Made by a program: the position numbers and the translations under genes
The notes under the pieces: model-generated
The model's database searches: none
The model's input: only the letters and a program-made list of their open reading frames with translations
Told to the model about the DNA's origin: nothing
Source of the DNA: Bettongia penicillata ogilbyi
Taxonomy: Eukaryota > Chordata > Mammalia > Diprotodontia > Potoroidae
NCBI GenBank assembly: GCA_023548195.1
Contig: JAJHZJ010000335.1
Span: forward strand, 5,810,514 to 5,874,513
Reading direction: 5' to 3'
Length of the DNA stretch: 64,000 nucleotides
In this document: piece by piece, positions 23,505-35,370 of the stretch
Numbering within the stretch: the first letter of the stretch is position 1
Layout: each line of letters begins with the position of its first letter

Positions 23505-23850
23505 CTAGAGTTTGGAGTCAGAAGACCTGAGGTTTTATAACCTTGGCGTCAACTCTGAAGCTTCCTCATGTATATCACAAATCCATCAGTTTGTTGTCTG
23601 TTCTGTTTGATCACATTTGCCTTCTCGGAGCTGCTTTTGTTTCAGCCATAATATTTTCAGACTTACAGACACTTAATGGCTGCGTGACCCTGGGCAAGGT
23701 ACCTCGCTGCTCTCTGCCTCAGTTTCCTCATTTGTAAAATGGATATAACAATCATACCTACCTTCTTGGGGTTGTTGTGAGTATCAGATGATAATCAGAG
23801 ATAATATTTGCGAAGTGTTTTGCAAACCTTAATGCACTCCAGAGATGCTG
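23505..23850 (+). mobile_element. MIR-like SINE split by a 131-bp insertion
   Basis: The first part, 23505-23534, reads TTTGGAGTCAGAAGACCTGA. The second part, from 23666, reads CAGACACTTAATGGCTGCGT, then TTTCCTCATTTGTAAAATGG, and continues to TTGCGAAGTGTTTTGCAAAC. About a dozen SINE bases that should link them are missing and replaced by L2-derived sequence. Confidence 0.75.
23535..23665 (+). repeat. Dispersed duplicate of L2 segment 22305-22439
   Basis: Starting at TTATAACCTTGG, this segment aligns with 22305-22439 at about 90% by eye (roughly 11 substitutions and a few 1-2 base gaps). It shares many non-consensus bases with that copy. It has no LINE 3' end or poly(A), so it does not look retrotransposed. 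Confidence 0.8.
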
Positions 23851-24191
23851 TTATGATGATGATTATTAAGATGGTTAACAACAGTTGATCCAAACATGGG
23901 GTCAATCCCCATTTAAAACTCCCAAATTATAGCCATCTATATCTTTATTCAAAGGTCTGGAAACTTTAAAAAGGGCTGATAAAAAAAAAATTAAAATGGA
24001 ATGAAATGATAAAATAGATGACTTTGAGTAGGGAATGATTGCTGTTTCTTTGGAAATGACTATTTTAATTAAAAAATTTTTGACTATGCTTAAATAATAA
24101 AGACAATTACCACACACCTCTCCAAATACACTGTTCTTTAGGGAAATATCACTAAAAGACTTTGTGTATAGTCTAGGAGTATGGTGTAGAT

Positions 24192-24375
24192 CAGTGGTGT
24201 CCAACTCAAGTAAGAATGGGAGCCCTGAGGGGCTGCATATTGATTTAGTTTTAAAATGTAATATTCTCTATGTTGTGTTGTATTTTTATTTATTTGTTAA
24301 ATATATCTCAATTACATTTTAATCTGGTTTGGGCTACTTTAAGGAGCACTGGGGCAGTCACATTTGGTACCTCTA
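24192..24375. mobile_element. Non-autonomous hAT MITE with 8-bp target duplication
   Basis: The 5' terminal repeat CAGTGGTGTCCAACTC is of hAT type, and the right end is a degraded inverted copy. Flanks GTGTAGAT (24184-24191) and GTGTAGAA (24376-24383) form an 8-bp target-site duplication with one mismatch. The same family occurs at 41170-41377. Confidence 0.75.
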
Positions 24376-24748
24376 GTGTAGAAGATTTAAGTAATTTAGT
24401 ATTAACAGATCATCAGAAAGATAGCTTTTAATGAAGATACCCTTGAATTTGTATAAAGTGCATTAAAGAAAAATATATGTTTTAGGTTAGAAAATTAGGG
24501 TGAAACAAAAGATATTTCTTGCTAGTTGACTTAAAGGCTGCTTTCTCTGTCCTTGACATCAGCATGGCATAAAGGTCCCAAAGAGTCTTACAAAATTAGT
24601 GTAATTTGTAGAACTTGGAAGTGGAAAAAAAAAGTTTACAGTCTTAAAGCAGACTTGGTTGCTCATTAGGTATGTGACTTAAGGAAAATCTTTTTGTTTT
24701 TTGCTTTAATTTCAGAAATGAAAAATGAGAAACTGAAGAGATTTAAAT

Positions 24749-24773
24749 TGTGTGTGTGTGTATGTGTGTGTGT
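24749..24773 (+). repeat. (TG)n microsatellite with one TA interruption
   Basis: Alternating TG interrupted once by TA. Confidence 0.9.
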
Positions 24774-25241
24774 AAACTTGGAATCTATCTTTAATTCATC
24801 ATGTTACAGATTTTAAAATCTTAAATTAGTTGCATGCAAATGCTGATAAAAGTCAGTTCCCATCTTGTATATTCAGAAGATTAGAGGAGAGCTAGCATCA
24901 GTTTAGATTTACCTGTGCTATTTTAATAGTTTTTTTTTTTAAATCATAAAGTAACAAGCAGGGTCATTAGTTGGCGATGAGGCTGGGTTGCACTAGTATG
25001 TTTTTATTTGTTTTATCTAACTAAAGGGGCATAAGCAGTATTCCTCTCCTTAGTACTTTCTGGGATAAACACTCCGCTACTTACTTGATTTTTCTTTAAC
25101 GAATTAGAAAGAAGGAAGTTTTAAAGTTTTGTTGCATGTTTTTTTCTCAACATCAGGTGCTCTCAGTAAGCCTCAAACTGTGACTTTCATATCATGAGTC
25201 TGTGCTGTAGCCTAATTTTTTCTCTCATTTTTCTGTGACAG

Positions 25242-25284
25242 GGGGACCAGAAAGCTGAAGGAAAACTGGCTTTTCTGTAACTTG
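25242..25284 (+). other. PHF21A: Probable non-coding 5'UTR exon of PHF21A
   Basis: A strong T/C-rich tract (TTTTTTCTCTCATTTTTCTG then TGACAG) ends at 25241 and a consensus GTAAGT donor starts at 25285, enclosing 43 bp with no ATG. It lies 10,007 bp upstream of the ATG exon on the same strand, in repeat-poor DNA. Assignment to PHF21A is inference from position and splice quality. It could belong to another transcript or be unused. Confidence 0.5.
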
Positions 25285-27064
25285 GTAAGTATTGCTGATG
25301 GGTAATAATCCAATATATTTAGTGTATTTTTGTAAAGACTTTTCTCCCAGAAATGAAACTTTGCTGTTTGTAATGAGTGAAAGTGAATTCTTGTCTTATT
25401 TTACATGGCCATCTCTCAGACGTACCTGGCGTGCTACTATATTTGATAACTTGTTAAAATGTAAAGGTCTTCTCTGCCAAAAATAACTTTAATGTAATAG
25501 TTAAGCTTGAGAATTGAAAAGTCAGAAAATTGAAAAGTTAAGGTCTCCATCGTGTTTGGATTATTTAATGTGCTTTTAATTGTAAGGGCCTTAATTTACG
25601 TGCAAAGCGGCTCAGTTAATTTAACTGTGGGACTTGGAAATTCCTGCCTCTTACGCATTTACATTCTTTACTTTGTGTTGCATTGGCCCCATCTACAATG
25701 TTGAACTTCTGAGTGCTCATACTTGTGTTGTTTTTAATGAAGGGAAAGTTTGAAGGAAAAAAAGAAGAAAGATATATCTTTTAATAAAAACTTTTTTAAA
25801 AAATCTACTTAAATTAAAAAAACCCTTTTAAGTCACCATGTAATTAGCTTTTTGGATGTCTAATTTAAGACTTTATGATTTGTATAGAACAGTTTCATGG
25901 CTAAGCAGCAAGTGAATATCAGCTCTTTTTGGAGAATACATTTTGATCCCCCCCCCAAAAAAAAAATCTTGGGCTTCCGCAGCCAGTAATCCAATCAGGA
26001 ATGTCAGGCCTTTGACAGTCTACTGACAGTCTCTCTTTTTACTTTCTGTTAAATGGTGAGTAGCTTAATACAAAAGTTGGAGACCTCCTTTAATCTTGTG
26101 GAGTGCCACTCTGTCCCAAGTGTGGTGCTTTGAAAGCAGAAGGAAGCGTAACCACTGTGATATATCCCTAATGACTATTATCTCATGAAACTTTCCTTTA
26201 ACTTTGAATCTACTCTTTAGTAGTGGTAAGGGAAATACGTCCTTTTACCCTTGCAGTTAAGGGTGTAAATTTTGTAAGGTCTCCACGCTTTTCAGTGCAG
26301 CCAATAGTCACGGAACAGCCTTTCACTTAGGTGTGAATCACCCTGAGATCTTGTCCACGCTAGAATTATGTTCTAATTCATTGCTTTCCAGCTCTTTCCA
26401 TCATGTGGATACATGTACTTCTTATCTTCCATGCACCTCATGTTCAGTAGTAAAAGTTGGTGCACAGAGTCATCAGGTTGTTGGTGTGCTTTTGACATAC
26501 ACTTAGCTTCAATCAGGTAGCTGCAGAAGAGAGAAGAATGCTCCTGTCACAGGATTCAGGACCAGTGGTGGCCCAGGAAGTTAGACTGAAGAGCTGCTAT
26601 TACAACTATTGCTCTGAGTAGTAATTATTCACAGTCAAGATAAGGACGGAGCTGGATTCTCTTCTAACGATACAGGGAGGATAAGTATGACTTGATGGGA
26701 GGTGGGGGTGGAGGTGAGAAAGTGGAAGGAGAAGGAGGTTGAAGGGGAAGGCTTGGTTTGCTGGGGTTCCTAACTGAGGATTTTCTGGTAAAGTAGTGTG
26801 ATACAGAACACTTTAACTAGCTGAGTTGTTTTTGATCACTGTCTGACTCTGTCATTTATAACTCTAAATCTGAGGAATGATATTTCTATCATAACTGACT
26901 TGCAAATCAAGTGTGGACATTCTATCGTTTTCACAGTACTTTTTATGTACTCTAGAACTATATCAGAATATTTGAAATATTAAAAAATTGCTAAATGATA
27001 AACATAGCAATCATATGAAAAGATAACATAACGAAATGAGTGCTGACCGTAAAATAAATTGGGA

Positions 27065-27275
27065 TCCAGATTCATGTCCTACCTTTGACACTTTACTCTC
27101 AGTATTGACTGTGGGCAAGTTTCTGAACCTGAGCCTTCTTCCTCACCTATAACATGAAGATAGTCATACCTGGAGGACCTACCTCACAATGCATTGTAAG
27201 GATCCAATAAGTTAGTATGTATAAAATACTTTGTAAACCTTAAAGTGTTATATAAATGTCAGTTATCATGATTCA
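27065..27275 (+). mobile_element. MIR SINE
   Basis: Contains GACTGTGGGCAAGTTTCTGA, CTTCCTCACCTATAACATGA, ACCTCACAATGCATTGTAAG and AAATACTTTGTAAACCTTAA in MIR order. Confidence 0.75.
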
Positions 27276-28399
27276 GTCTTTTTATGTTGTTTTATTAAGA
27301 CATTGGTACAGTAAGGATTATTTAAGTCTTTCATAGTAATAATAACTAATGACCAGATCATCCCAAGAGCTATTACAGATGAAGCTGGATGGAGGACAAC
27401 ATTTACAGTGCTTCTTAACCTTATTGTATAATTTACCCATTTCACTGTTTGGTGAAGCCTTTGACTTCCTCCTCAGAATCAAGTTTTAAATGCAAAAAAA
27501 CTTTATATAGGATTACAAAGAAAAGCAATTATATTGAAATACAGAGGTAATTTTTCCCTTCCATATTAATGTACCTCCCTGAAATCAATCCACGGACCCC
27601 AGGGTAAGAACCCCTGAAATACATAGAAAGTGGGAGTAATTCGCGAGTGTTTCTGTAACAATCCATTGTAGCCACTAACAACAGTAGAACTACCATATTT
27701 GAGCTCATAACTCCTCAATACCCAAGTTGTTGTATGAAAAGATAGAAATGTCATTTAGGAATATGGAATTGAGAAGAACAGCTGGATGTTAGACCAAGAA
27801 CATACATAAGAAACTGTGCTTGAGGCAATACAATTTTGAAAGCATCAAGACTGATTTTTGAGATACTTCAATGAGGGGAAAACATCAAATAATTGTGAAA
27901 AAAATGAATGACATTGTTACCCTCTTCCCCCACCCCCAAATAAACAGGAGGACATTGGTAACTCATATGCAATTCATATGTCTACTTTCCATTTCTGTAA
28001 AATCTTCAAGCAAAGATGTCCTGGATGGAAATATGAGTTGGGTATAGATATACTTATATAAACCATTTTCTGCAATAGACCACATCTTTGCAATAACACA
28101 ATTTGAGAAATATGGAGGCTACAAGATCTTGTTATGTGTTTTGATTTTTTTAAAAGTTGCTCTCCAATACGTTGTCTCCTATGCATGTGGTCAGATTATA
28201 TAGGTTTCCTTGATAGAGGTAGCACAGAAATGTACCTTAGTTTTCTGATTACCAGTATCAAATTAGGCATAAAACTTGGAGGCTCCTGTCATAGAGAATA
28301 CAGAATCCAAATTGGAGTGAAATTTCCTCTAGATTGTGGGGTCTTCCAGGTATTCAGGTTTATTTTTGCTTTTGTGCTCATTGAATAAGCTTTGCAATA

Positions 28400-29165
28400 A
28401 TACAGGGCCTCAGTTCATGACCATTTAAGAGCTTTGGCCTGACAATCCACACAGGAAAAACCAAATAGATGAAAAATACCATTATACAGACTCTGAAATA
28501 TAGTTACATGGACAATTCATTAAGTTTGACCTTCAGCAACTATACCTTGGATTGGCTCTGCATATGAGCAGAGCTTCCTTTAGAATTGATTTAAGAAGAA
28601 AGGAGCTTTGTTTGTATGTGGAAAATTAGACATCACTTTCATTAATTCCAAGAGGCTCCCGGACAAACCTCATCTTTTTTTAAGCTTTAGTGTTTTCCAG
28701 TTGGCACATAAATGTGAAGTTTGAATGCCAAGTTTCAGAGAGTGCAACTCCGATGGGCTGGACATGTTGTTTGAATGCAAGAGGTGTGCTTGCCAAAAAG
28801 ACTGTTTTGTGGAGAACTCGCATGGGGCGGGAGATCACATGGTGGTCAGAAGAAGCGACACAAGGACATTCTCAAGGTCTCTCTCAAGAACCTTGAATTT
28901 GACTGTGCAACATGGGAGACCCTGCACAGGACCATTCAGCGTGGCATGCCCACATCAGAAAGGGCACTGTGCTGTATGAGCAAGGCAGAATGGAGACAGC
29001 ACAAAGTAAACACAGGATGCGCTATCTGCGCCCAACCTGCGGTAGAGCATTCTGAGCTCACATTGATCTGATCAGCCACAGCTGGACACGTTGAAGCTTC
29101 ATTTTATCTTGGTGATGACATTTCAGGCCTCCTCGAGAATGAAGAACAAGAACAAAAACAGAAAC
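28400..29165 (+). mobile_element. RTE-like non-LTR retrotransposon ORF2 relic
   Basis: A translated remnant near 28440 reads LTIHTGKTK. Further on, one frame gives QLRWAGHVV, a stop at 28772, then PKRLFCGELAWGGRSHGGQ and KKRHKD. It closes with GDDISGLLENE, just past the usual ORF end. These are the order and motifs of an RT-type ORF2 C-terminus from a non-LTR element. Stops and shifts break it. The exact clade (RTE versus jockey-like) is uncertain. Confidence 0.6.
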
Positions 29166-29625
29166 AAAACGGCTGTAAAGTACAAGGCAGGTGACCCAAA
29201 AGGCAGTGGAAAGGTGCATGACAACACAAGTGTAATAGACTTGCTGGGATTTTCAAGACGTAGTATAAGAAGTCTTAGCCATATGTGTGATTGGAAAGGA
29301 GGCAGGGCAGTCATTTAGTAAAAAGATGAAATTCCAGAAGGATCACCTGCACTGGTACCTCCACATATACAAAGGCCAGAGGAAGGTCTCTCTGGAGGAC
29401 TTGTGTATGGAAGAGTGACATGATCTTGGCCTGAGTCTAAGAAGAAGCATTGAAGCACACAGTGTTAATGAGTAAGCATAATAATAACAGCTCATTTACA
29501 TAATAACACTCAAACATTTGGCTGAAGCCCTGTAAAGTGGTAGTCTACGTATTATTAGGTCCTACTATCCCTATTAAGGCTCTGTTCCCTTTCTCAACCA
29601 TCTTTCTATGCTAAGTCTGTATTAG

Positions 29626-29687
29626 CAAGGACCCCAGCATACACAGGAGGGCCTGCTGCTTTTCTAAAAGGAAAGCAACTTTTGAGT
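29626..29687 (-). mobile_element. LTR fragment, same family as 38692-39204
   Basis: GCAAGGACCCCAGCATACAC followed by AGGAGGGCCTGCTG and CTTTTCTAAAAGGAAAGCAA matches the left end of the LTR-like element at 38692. It lacks about 17 internal bases. Confidence 0.6.
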
Positions 29688-29689
29688 TG

Positions 29690-29975
29690 ACTTCTTCTCA
29701 GGCTTCCTTCCCAGTGTCTCTGCAGCATTTGATGTTGCTGACCAGAGAAAACTATGTCCTGTTTCTCCTGCTTGTTGCACTGCTCCTCCCTAGTCTCTTT
29801 GCTGACTTAACATGCCCCCATCATTACTGTCAGTGTAGCCCACAGTTCTGTCCTAGGCCCTCTTCTTCAGTCTTTGCAGCATCATCACTCATGACTTTTA
29901 ATTATCTCTTCCAATTATTCCTCTTCTGTCTCTCCAGCCAGTCTCAGTCTTTAGCCTGAGTGCCATTCCCACTCA
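29690..29975 (+). mobile_element. L2 LINE RT fragment
   Basis: The order CAGTGTCTCTGCAGCATTTG, ATGTTGCTGACCAG and ACAGTTCTGTCCTAGGCCCT follows the L2 reverse transcriptase region. It ends where HAL1 copy A has inserted. Confidence 0.65.
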
Positions 29976-29985
29976 TGGGATGGGT

Positions 29986-29996
29986 AAAGTGATTCT
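29986..29996 (+). repeat. Target-site duplication of HAL1 copy A, left
   Basis: AAAGTGATTCT, identical to 32783-32793. Confidence 0.9.
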
Positions 29997-32782
29997 GGGG
30001 GGCAGAGCCAAGATGGCAGAGTAGAAGGATGGACATGTAGGAGCTCTCCCCCCATAGCCTATAAAATACCTGTAAAAAATGACTCTACACCAATTCTAGA
30101 GCAGCAGAAGCCACAGAACAACAGAGTGAAAGAGATTTCCTGCCCAAGACAGCCTGGAAGGCTGACAGGAAAGGTCTATCGCACCAAGCTTGAAGCAGAG
30201 TGCAGCCCACTGAGAGCAGCCCAGCCTTGGCCTTGCAGCACTGACAGGACTGGAGCAGGTTTCAGGATGTGGAATCACGGGGAATAGCTGTGGTTCCCAG
30301 ATTTCTCAGCCCACAAATTCCAAAGACAGCTTCAAAGGTCAGTGAGAAAGCTCTTTCACCTGGGTGAGAAGGGAACTGGTCTGGCCTGAGCCTCAGTTCC
30401 AGGGTGGCGGCAACCAGTATGGTGGCAGCATCCATTTTTGGAGCCCTCGGCCTAAAGACCCTAGGGGAATTGAGTAACTGATCTGAGTTTCAGTCCTGAA
30501 TGGCAGTCCTGGGATGAGGAGGAGCACTGGCTTGGTGGACCTGGTGGAGGCTCTGGAAAGGGAATTCTACTCGCAGATCCTGGGCAGAAAAGCTTGTGGT
30601 TGCTCCCAGACCAGAGTGCAGGACAAGAGAGGAGTAAACTCCTCTCTTATGATTGTGCCACCTTGGAGGAACTGAGAACTTACAGGTCCCTAGAGTTTCA
30701 CTTGTCAAAGGACTCAAAAGTCAAGTAACTGGCTGGGAAAATGCCCAAAGAAGGGGAAAAAATAAAACTATAGAAGGTTACTTTCTTGATGAACAGGTAT
30801 TTTCTTCCATCCTTTTGAATGAGAAAGAAAAAAGCATACCATCAAAGGAAGACATAAAAGTCAAGGCTTCTGCATCCAAAACTTCCAAAAAAAGTATGCA
30901 GTGGTCTTAGGCTATGGAAGAGTTCCAAAAGAATTTTGAAAATCAAGTAAGAGAGGTGGAGGGAAAATTGGGAAGAGAAATGAGAGAGATGCAAGAAAAT
31001 CGTGAAAAGCGAGTCAACAGCTTGCTAAAGGAGACCCCAAAAAATGCTGACGAAAATAACACCTTTAAAAATAGACTAACCCAAATGGCAAAAGAGGTCC
31101 AAAAAGCTGAAAAGGAGAAGAATTCTTTAAAGAGCAGAATTAGCCAAATGGAAAAGGAAATTCAAAAGGTCACTGAAGAAAATAGTTCTTTAAAAATTAG
31201 AATTGAGCAGATGGAAGCTAATGACTTTATGAGAAAACAAGATATTACAAAACAAAACCAAAAGAACGAAAAAATAGAAGACATTGTGAAATATCTCATT
31301 GGAAAAACAACTGATCTGAAATTAGAACCAGGAGAGACAATTTAAAAATTATGGAATTACCTAAAAACCATGATCAAAAAAAGAGCCTAGACATCATCTT
31401 TCATGAAATTATCAAGGAAAACTACCCTGATATTCTAGAACTAGAGGGTAAAATAAATATTGAAAGAATCCACCAGTCACCTCCTGAAAGAGATCTGAAA
31501 ATAAAAACTCCAAGGAATATTGTAGTCAAGTTCCAGAGTTCCCAAGTCAGGGAGAAAATATTGCAAGTAGCTGGAAAGAAATAATTTGAGGATTGTGGAA
31601 ATACAATCAGGATAACACAAGATCTAGCAACTTCTACATTAAGGGATCAAAGGGCTTGGAATATGATATCCCCAAAGTCAAAGGAACTAGGATTAAAACC
31701 AAGAATCACCTACCCAGCAAAACTGAGCATAATACTTCAGGGGAAAAAGTGGTCATTCAGTGAAGTAGATGACTTCCAAGCATTCTTAATGAACAAGCCA
31801 GAGCTGAATAGAAAATTTGACTTTCAAACACAAGAATCAAGAGAAGCATGAAAAGGTAAACAGGAAAGAGAAATCGCAAGGGACTTACTGAAGTTGAACT
31901 GTTTATATTCCTACATGGAAAGATAATGTTTGTAATTCTTGAAACTTTTCTCAGTATTTGGGTACTTGGAGGGATTATACACACACACATCTAAAAAAAA
32001 TAAAATTAAGGGGTGAGAGAGGAATATATTGGGAGGAGAAAGAAAGAAATGGAATGGGACAAATTATGTCTCATAGAAGAGGCAAGAAAAAGCTTTTTCA
32101 ATGGAGGGCAAAGTGGGGGAAGGTGAGAGGGAAGAAGTGAAGCTTACTCTTACATTTGGCTTAAGGAGGGAATAACATGCACACTCAATTTGGTATGAAA
32201 ACCTATCTTACATTACAGGAAAGTAGGAGAGAAGGGGACAAGTGGGGTGAAAGGGATGATAGAAGGCAGAGCAATGGGAGGAGGGAGTAATTAGAAGTAA
32301 ACACTCTTGGGGAGGGACAAGGTCAAAAGAGAATAGAATAAATGGGGGGCAGGATAGGATGGAGGGAAATACAGCTAGTCTTACACAACGCGACTATTAT
32401 GGAAGTCTTTTGCATAACTACATATATACATCCTGTATGGAATTGCTTGCCTTCTCAGTGGGGATGGGTAGGGAGGGAGGAAGGGAGAGAAGCTGGAACT
32501 CAAAGTTTTAGAAAGGAATGTTGAGAATTGTTTTTGCATACAACTGAGAAATAAGAAATACAGGTAATGGGATATGGTAATCTATCTTGCCCTACAAGAA
32601 AAGAGAGAAGATGGGGATAAAAGAAGGGAGGAGTGTGACAGACAGGAGGGAAGATTGGGGGAAGGGGTAATCAGAATGCACAGTGGCTGGGGGTGAGGGA
32701 AGAGGAGAGATGGGGAGAAAATTTGGTACTCAAAATCTTGTGGAAATGAATGATGAAAACTGAAAATAAATTAATTTTTAAA
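29997..32782 (+). mobile_element. HAL1 (half-L1) retrotransposon, full-length copy A
   Basis: This 2.79-kb element starts GGGGGGCAGAGCCAAGATGG, the same 5' end as copy B. It has a roughly 744-bp 5'UTR, a broken ORF1 (30741-31851) and a roughly 930-bp 3'UTR with two L1-like terminal modules. There is no reverse transcriptase or endonuclease sequence between ORF1 and the 3'UTR, which is the defining feature of HAL1. A perfect 11-bp target-site duplication flanks it. It must have been mobilised in trans by an L1. Boundaries are unusually well supported. Confidence 0.88.
30741..31851 (+). pseudogene. HAL1 copy A ORF1, inactivated
   Basis: This remnant of an L1-type ORF1p (RNA-binding chaperone with coiled coil, RRM and C-terminal domain) aligns throughout with the intact frame of copy B. 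Breaks are a shift just after the ATG, a stop at 30908-30910, a frame change near 31320 (after KTTDL) and a stop at 31582-31584. The coiled-coil segment (KNFENQVREVEGKLGREM), the RRM part (ERIHQSPPERD) and the C-terminal motif RITYPAKLSIILQG are still readable. It is older than copies B and C judging by damage. Confidence 0.85.
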
Positions 32783-32793
32783 AAAGTGATTCT
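32783..32793 (+). repeat. Target-site duplication of HAL1 copy A, right
   Basis: AAAGTGATTCT, identical to 29986-29996, directly after the A-rich tail. Confidence 0.9.
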
Positions 32794-33624
32794 ATTCATT
32801 CAGAAATACAAGGTAAAATCATTTTGTTTAATCATAATGAAAAAATCCTAGCTTTAGTGCCTTTTGACTCTGAATGGAGGATTTCAAGGTGAGAAAGCTC
32901 CCTCTGAGGGGAGTTTCATTCTTTTTTTCCCCACTCCCAATCTTTGACAGTTTCCTAGGGCACTGAGAGATTGTGTGGCTTTCCCATGCTCTCACAACTG
33001 GTGTATGTGTTAAAAAGTGGAATGTAATCTCAAGTCTTCTTGGGGTCTTTGCTCTGTCTCTGTCTCTGTCTCTCTCTCCCTCCCTCCCCCTCCTCACTAG
33101 TTCATTCTGTGTCTGTTTCTCTCAGTGTAGATTTTAAAGTTGAGATTGTACAATCTTATCAGCTAAACGCCAATGTTGAATAACTTCAATAAAAAAAAGA
33201 ATAGTTTAGGCATCTTGATTGGTGCTACTTAGGTTTTTGAAAATGATATACATTGGCTTTATCATGGAGAGTAATATTTGCATAGTCAGACAAATGTTTG
33301 TGTCAGATGATAAAAAACGCCATGCCTTAATACATGGAACCAATGCTGTGACCATGATTAGGTTCACCTTAACCCATCACATTTATCACTTTTAAAACAT
33401 TAAAAACGGTCAACCTAGAACTCCTTCTGGAACAAATTACATTTAAAAATTGTCTAATGAATTTAGTAAGGAATACATTTCTTCGTTATACAATAAGCAG
33501 ACCAAATAAAATGAGTTATTTAAATTTAAAACATTTTTACTTTTAAAGGGTTCCACTCATAATGTTTTGGCCTTGTGGCTGTGAAGAACATTTGTATTTA
33601 TTTTTTTCACTAGTCAGAGAAGGA

Positions 33625-33812
33625 GGATGATATGGGAAAAAGAGCCCTGGGTTTGGAGTCAGAGGACCCAGGTTCAGATATGCACCCTCTGCCCCTTCCT
33701 CCTGGGGGGACTTGGGTGATCCACCTGCTTTCTCTGGGCCTTGGCTCCTCCTTTACAAGAGGAAAGTGTTGAAGGAGATGGCCTGCAAGGCCTTCCAGCT
33801 CTGATCTGTGCT
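33625..33812 (+). mobile_element. CORE-SINE (MAR1 type)
   Basis: TTTGGAGTCAGAGGACCCAG then GTTCAGATATGC, ending AGATGGCCTGCAAGGCCTTC then CAGCTCTGATC. Confidence 0.75.
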
Positions 33813-34269
33813 GCCTGAGGGGGAGACTGATGGGCCTCTTTTGGGGGAAGGGTCTGGAAAGAACCTCCTCCTCCCCCTTAGTTTGTGGCACTCTTACTTG
33901 TTTTTGTTTCTAAGTGAGGTGAGTACTTGGCATTTACCAAGGAAAAGCCCCTCCCTGTGCTTTTTCTCAGAAGCAGGCAGCATGAGCTCCAGGCTTCATG
34001 AAGCCAGGCTTGTCATTGACATGTAGGACCTCCATGTTATGCCTGACTTTTTCCATTGTCAAGGAATGCGTTGGGCCACATGAAATTTGCTGATGGTTCC
34101 TTCACCTTTTGCTCCACATTTTTGAAGTTGCTGTTTATTTTTAGTACACATAAATTGAGCTGGTTGATACTTCACTGATTAGTGTGGTGCTAATTGCTCC
34201 TATCAGTATAGAGGAAAGTGAACTTTGAGGGAGTCAAGGCTTTCTTTAATGGATATTTCTGACCTTTAA

Positions 34270-34440
34270 GATCAATTAGTCCCATAGCCATATTGTACAA
34301 ATGAGGAGACTGAGAGTCTAAATTACTTTACCAGAAGTCACGCACATAGTAGTGAAGTAGCAAAGACAGAATTAAAATCTGGGTTCTTTCACTTCAAAGT
34401 CAATACCCCTTCTATACCACATACTATTTCTTCTTCCTCA
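34270..34440 (-). mobile_element. CORE-SINE, antisense
   Basis: TACAAATGAGGAGACTGAGA, GAAGTCACGCACATAGTAGT and TCTGGGTTCTTTCACTTCAA appear in reverse SINE order. Confidence 0.6.
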
Positions 34441-35291
34441 GCTCTAGTTTAGAACTCGAGTCAGTAGAAAATGTTACAGAAACATTTTTAGTTAAATTTC
34501 TAAATTTATTTTCAAAGATAACACAAAAATATAACCTCAATTTTTGGTTAAGATAAAACTTTTGATTTTTCTATTTAATTGATAAAAATTGATTTTTTTT
34601 ATTTAATTAAAATATCAAGTTAAAAAGGAACCATAAAATATTAGTTTGAGCCCCTTTAGTATGGAAAGTGATCAGATTTTTAAAAATTGGCTATTACACA
34701 TATTCAGCAGTCTTTGTATAATTTTTTAACATCTTAAATAAATATCTTAGTGGTTCTAGCAATTTCATATGTGTATAGTTGTTCTTAAGTTCTGGGCTTT
34801 AGAAGTATCTGCACAGCAGTGTTCTTTTGTCTCTTTTATTAGTGGAGTTTCCCTTTCATCCAACTGTGACCCTCCTCTCTTTCTAATCTCTGTGCCAAAC
34901 ACCTTACCTCTATGAAACTGTTGAATGGATGACATTTTTTTCCCCTGTCCTCACAAATAGAAATGCATAAAAGCTTTCCATTTCTGAGCTGGCCTTGCCC
35001 AGATGACAGTATTTTGAAGTTTGATTAATATAGTGTTTAAGTGCAGGGAGAAAGACTGCCATTAATGAGTGGAAGTGTTTTAACAAGTGTATTGAGCACT
35101 ATGACGTTCACAAGAATCAATTCAGTAGTTCAGAGGAATCCATTCCACCTACACTCCTTTCATTTTTAACTTTTAGGAAAGTTAATGTTAAGTATGGAAT
35201 TTATCCCGGGTTAGGCAGGTTTGGGGCATTTATACTATTACTGTCAGTATTTTTCGTGTTAAATGTAATGGGAAGATTTCATGATCTGCAG

Positions 35292-35370
35292 TGAGAAGAC
35301 ATCATTTGGAAGAAGGCTGAAGATATTGTAGAATTAGCAGAAACATTCGAAGAAGTGGAGAAGTTGGAGG
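35292..35370 (+). other. PHF21A: PHF21A 5'UTR part of the ATG exon
   Basis: The acceptor AG is at 35290-35291. The 79 UTR bases contain no ATG. An in-frame TAG at 35335-35337 precedes the start, so translation cannot begin further upstream in this exon. Confidence 0.85.

Larger units (their letters stand above)
25285..35291 (+). other. PHF21A: Intron 5' of the PHF21A ATG exon
   Basis: About 10 kb between the probable UTR exon and the ATG exon. 25285-27060 looks mostly unique. The rest holds a MIR, an RTE-like relic, an LTR scrap, L2, HAL1 copy A and SINEs. From 32794 to 33600 I see nothing beyond a C/T-rich simple tract (about 33051-33090). Confidence 0.5.

Noticed and set aside
28690..29318. 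Several overlapping plus-strand frames as host genes
   Set aside because: Frames with LRWAGHVV and GELAWGGRSHGGQKKRHKD are a non-LTR retrotransposon ORF2 end; the others are shadows.
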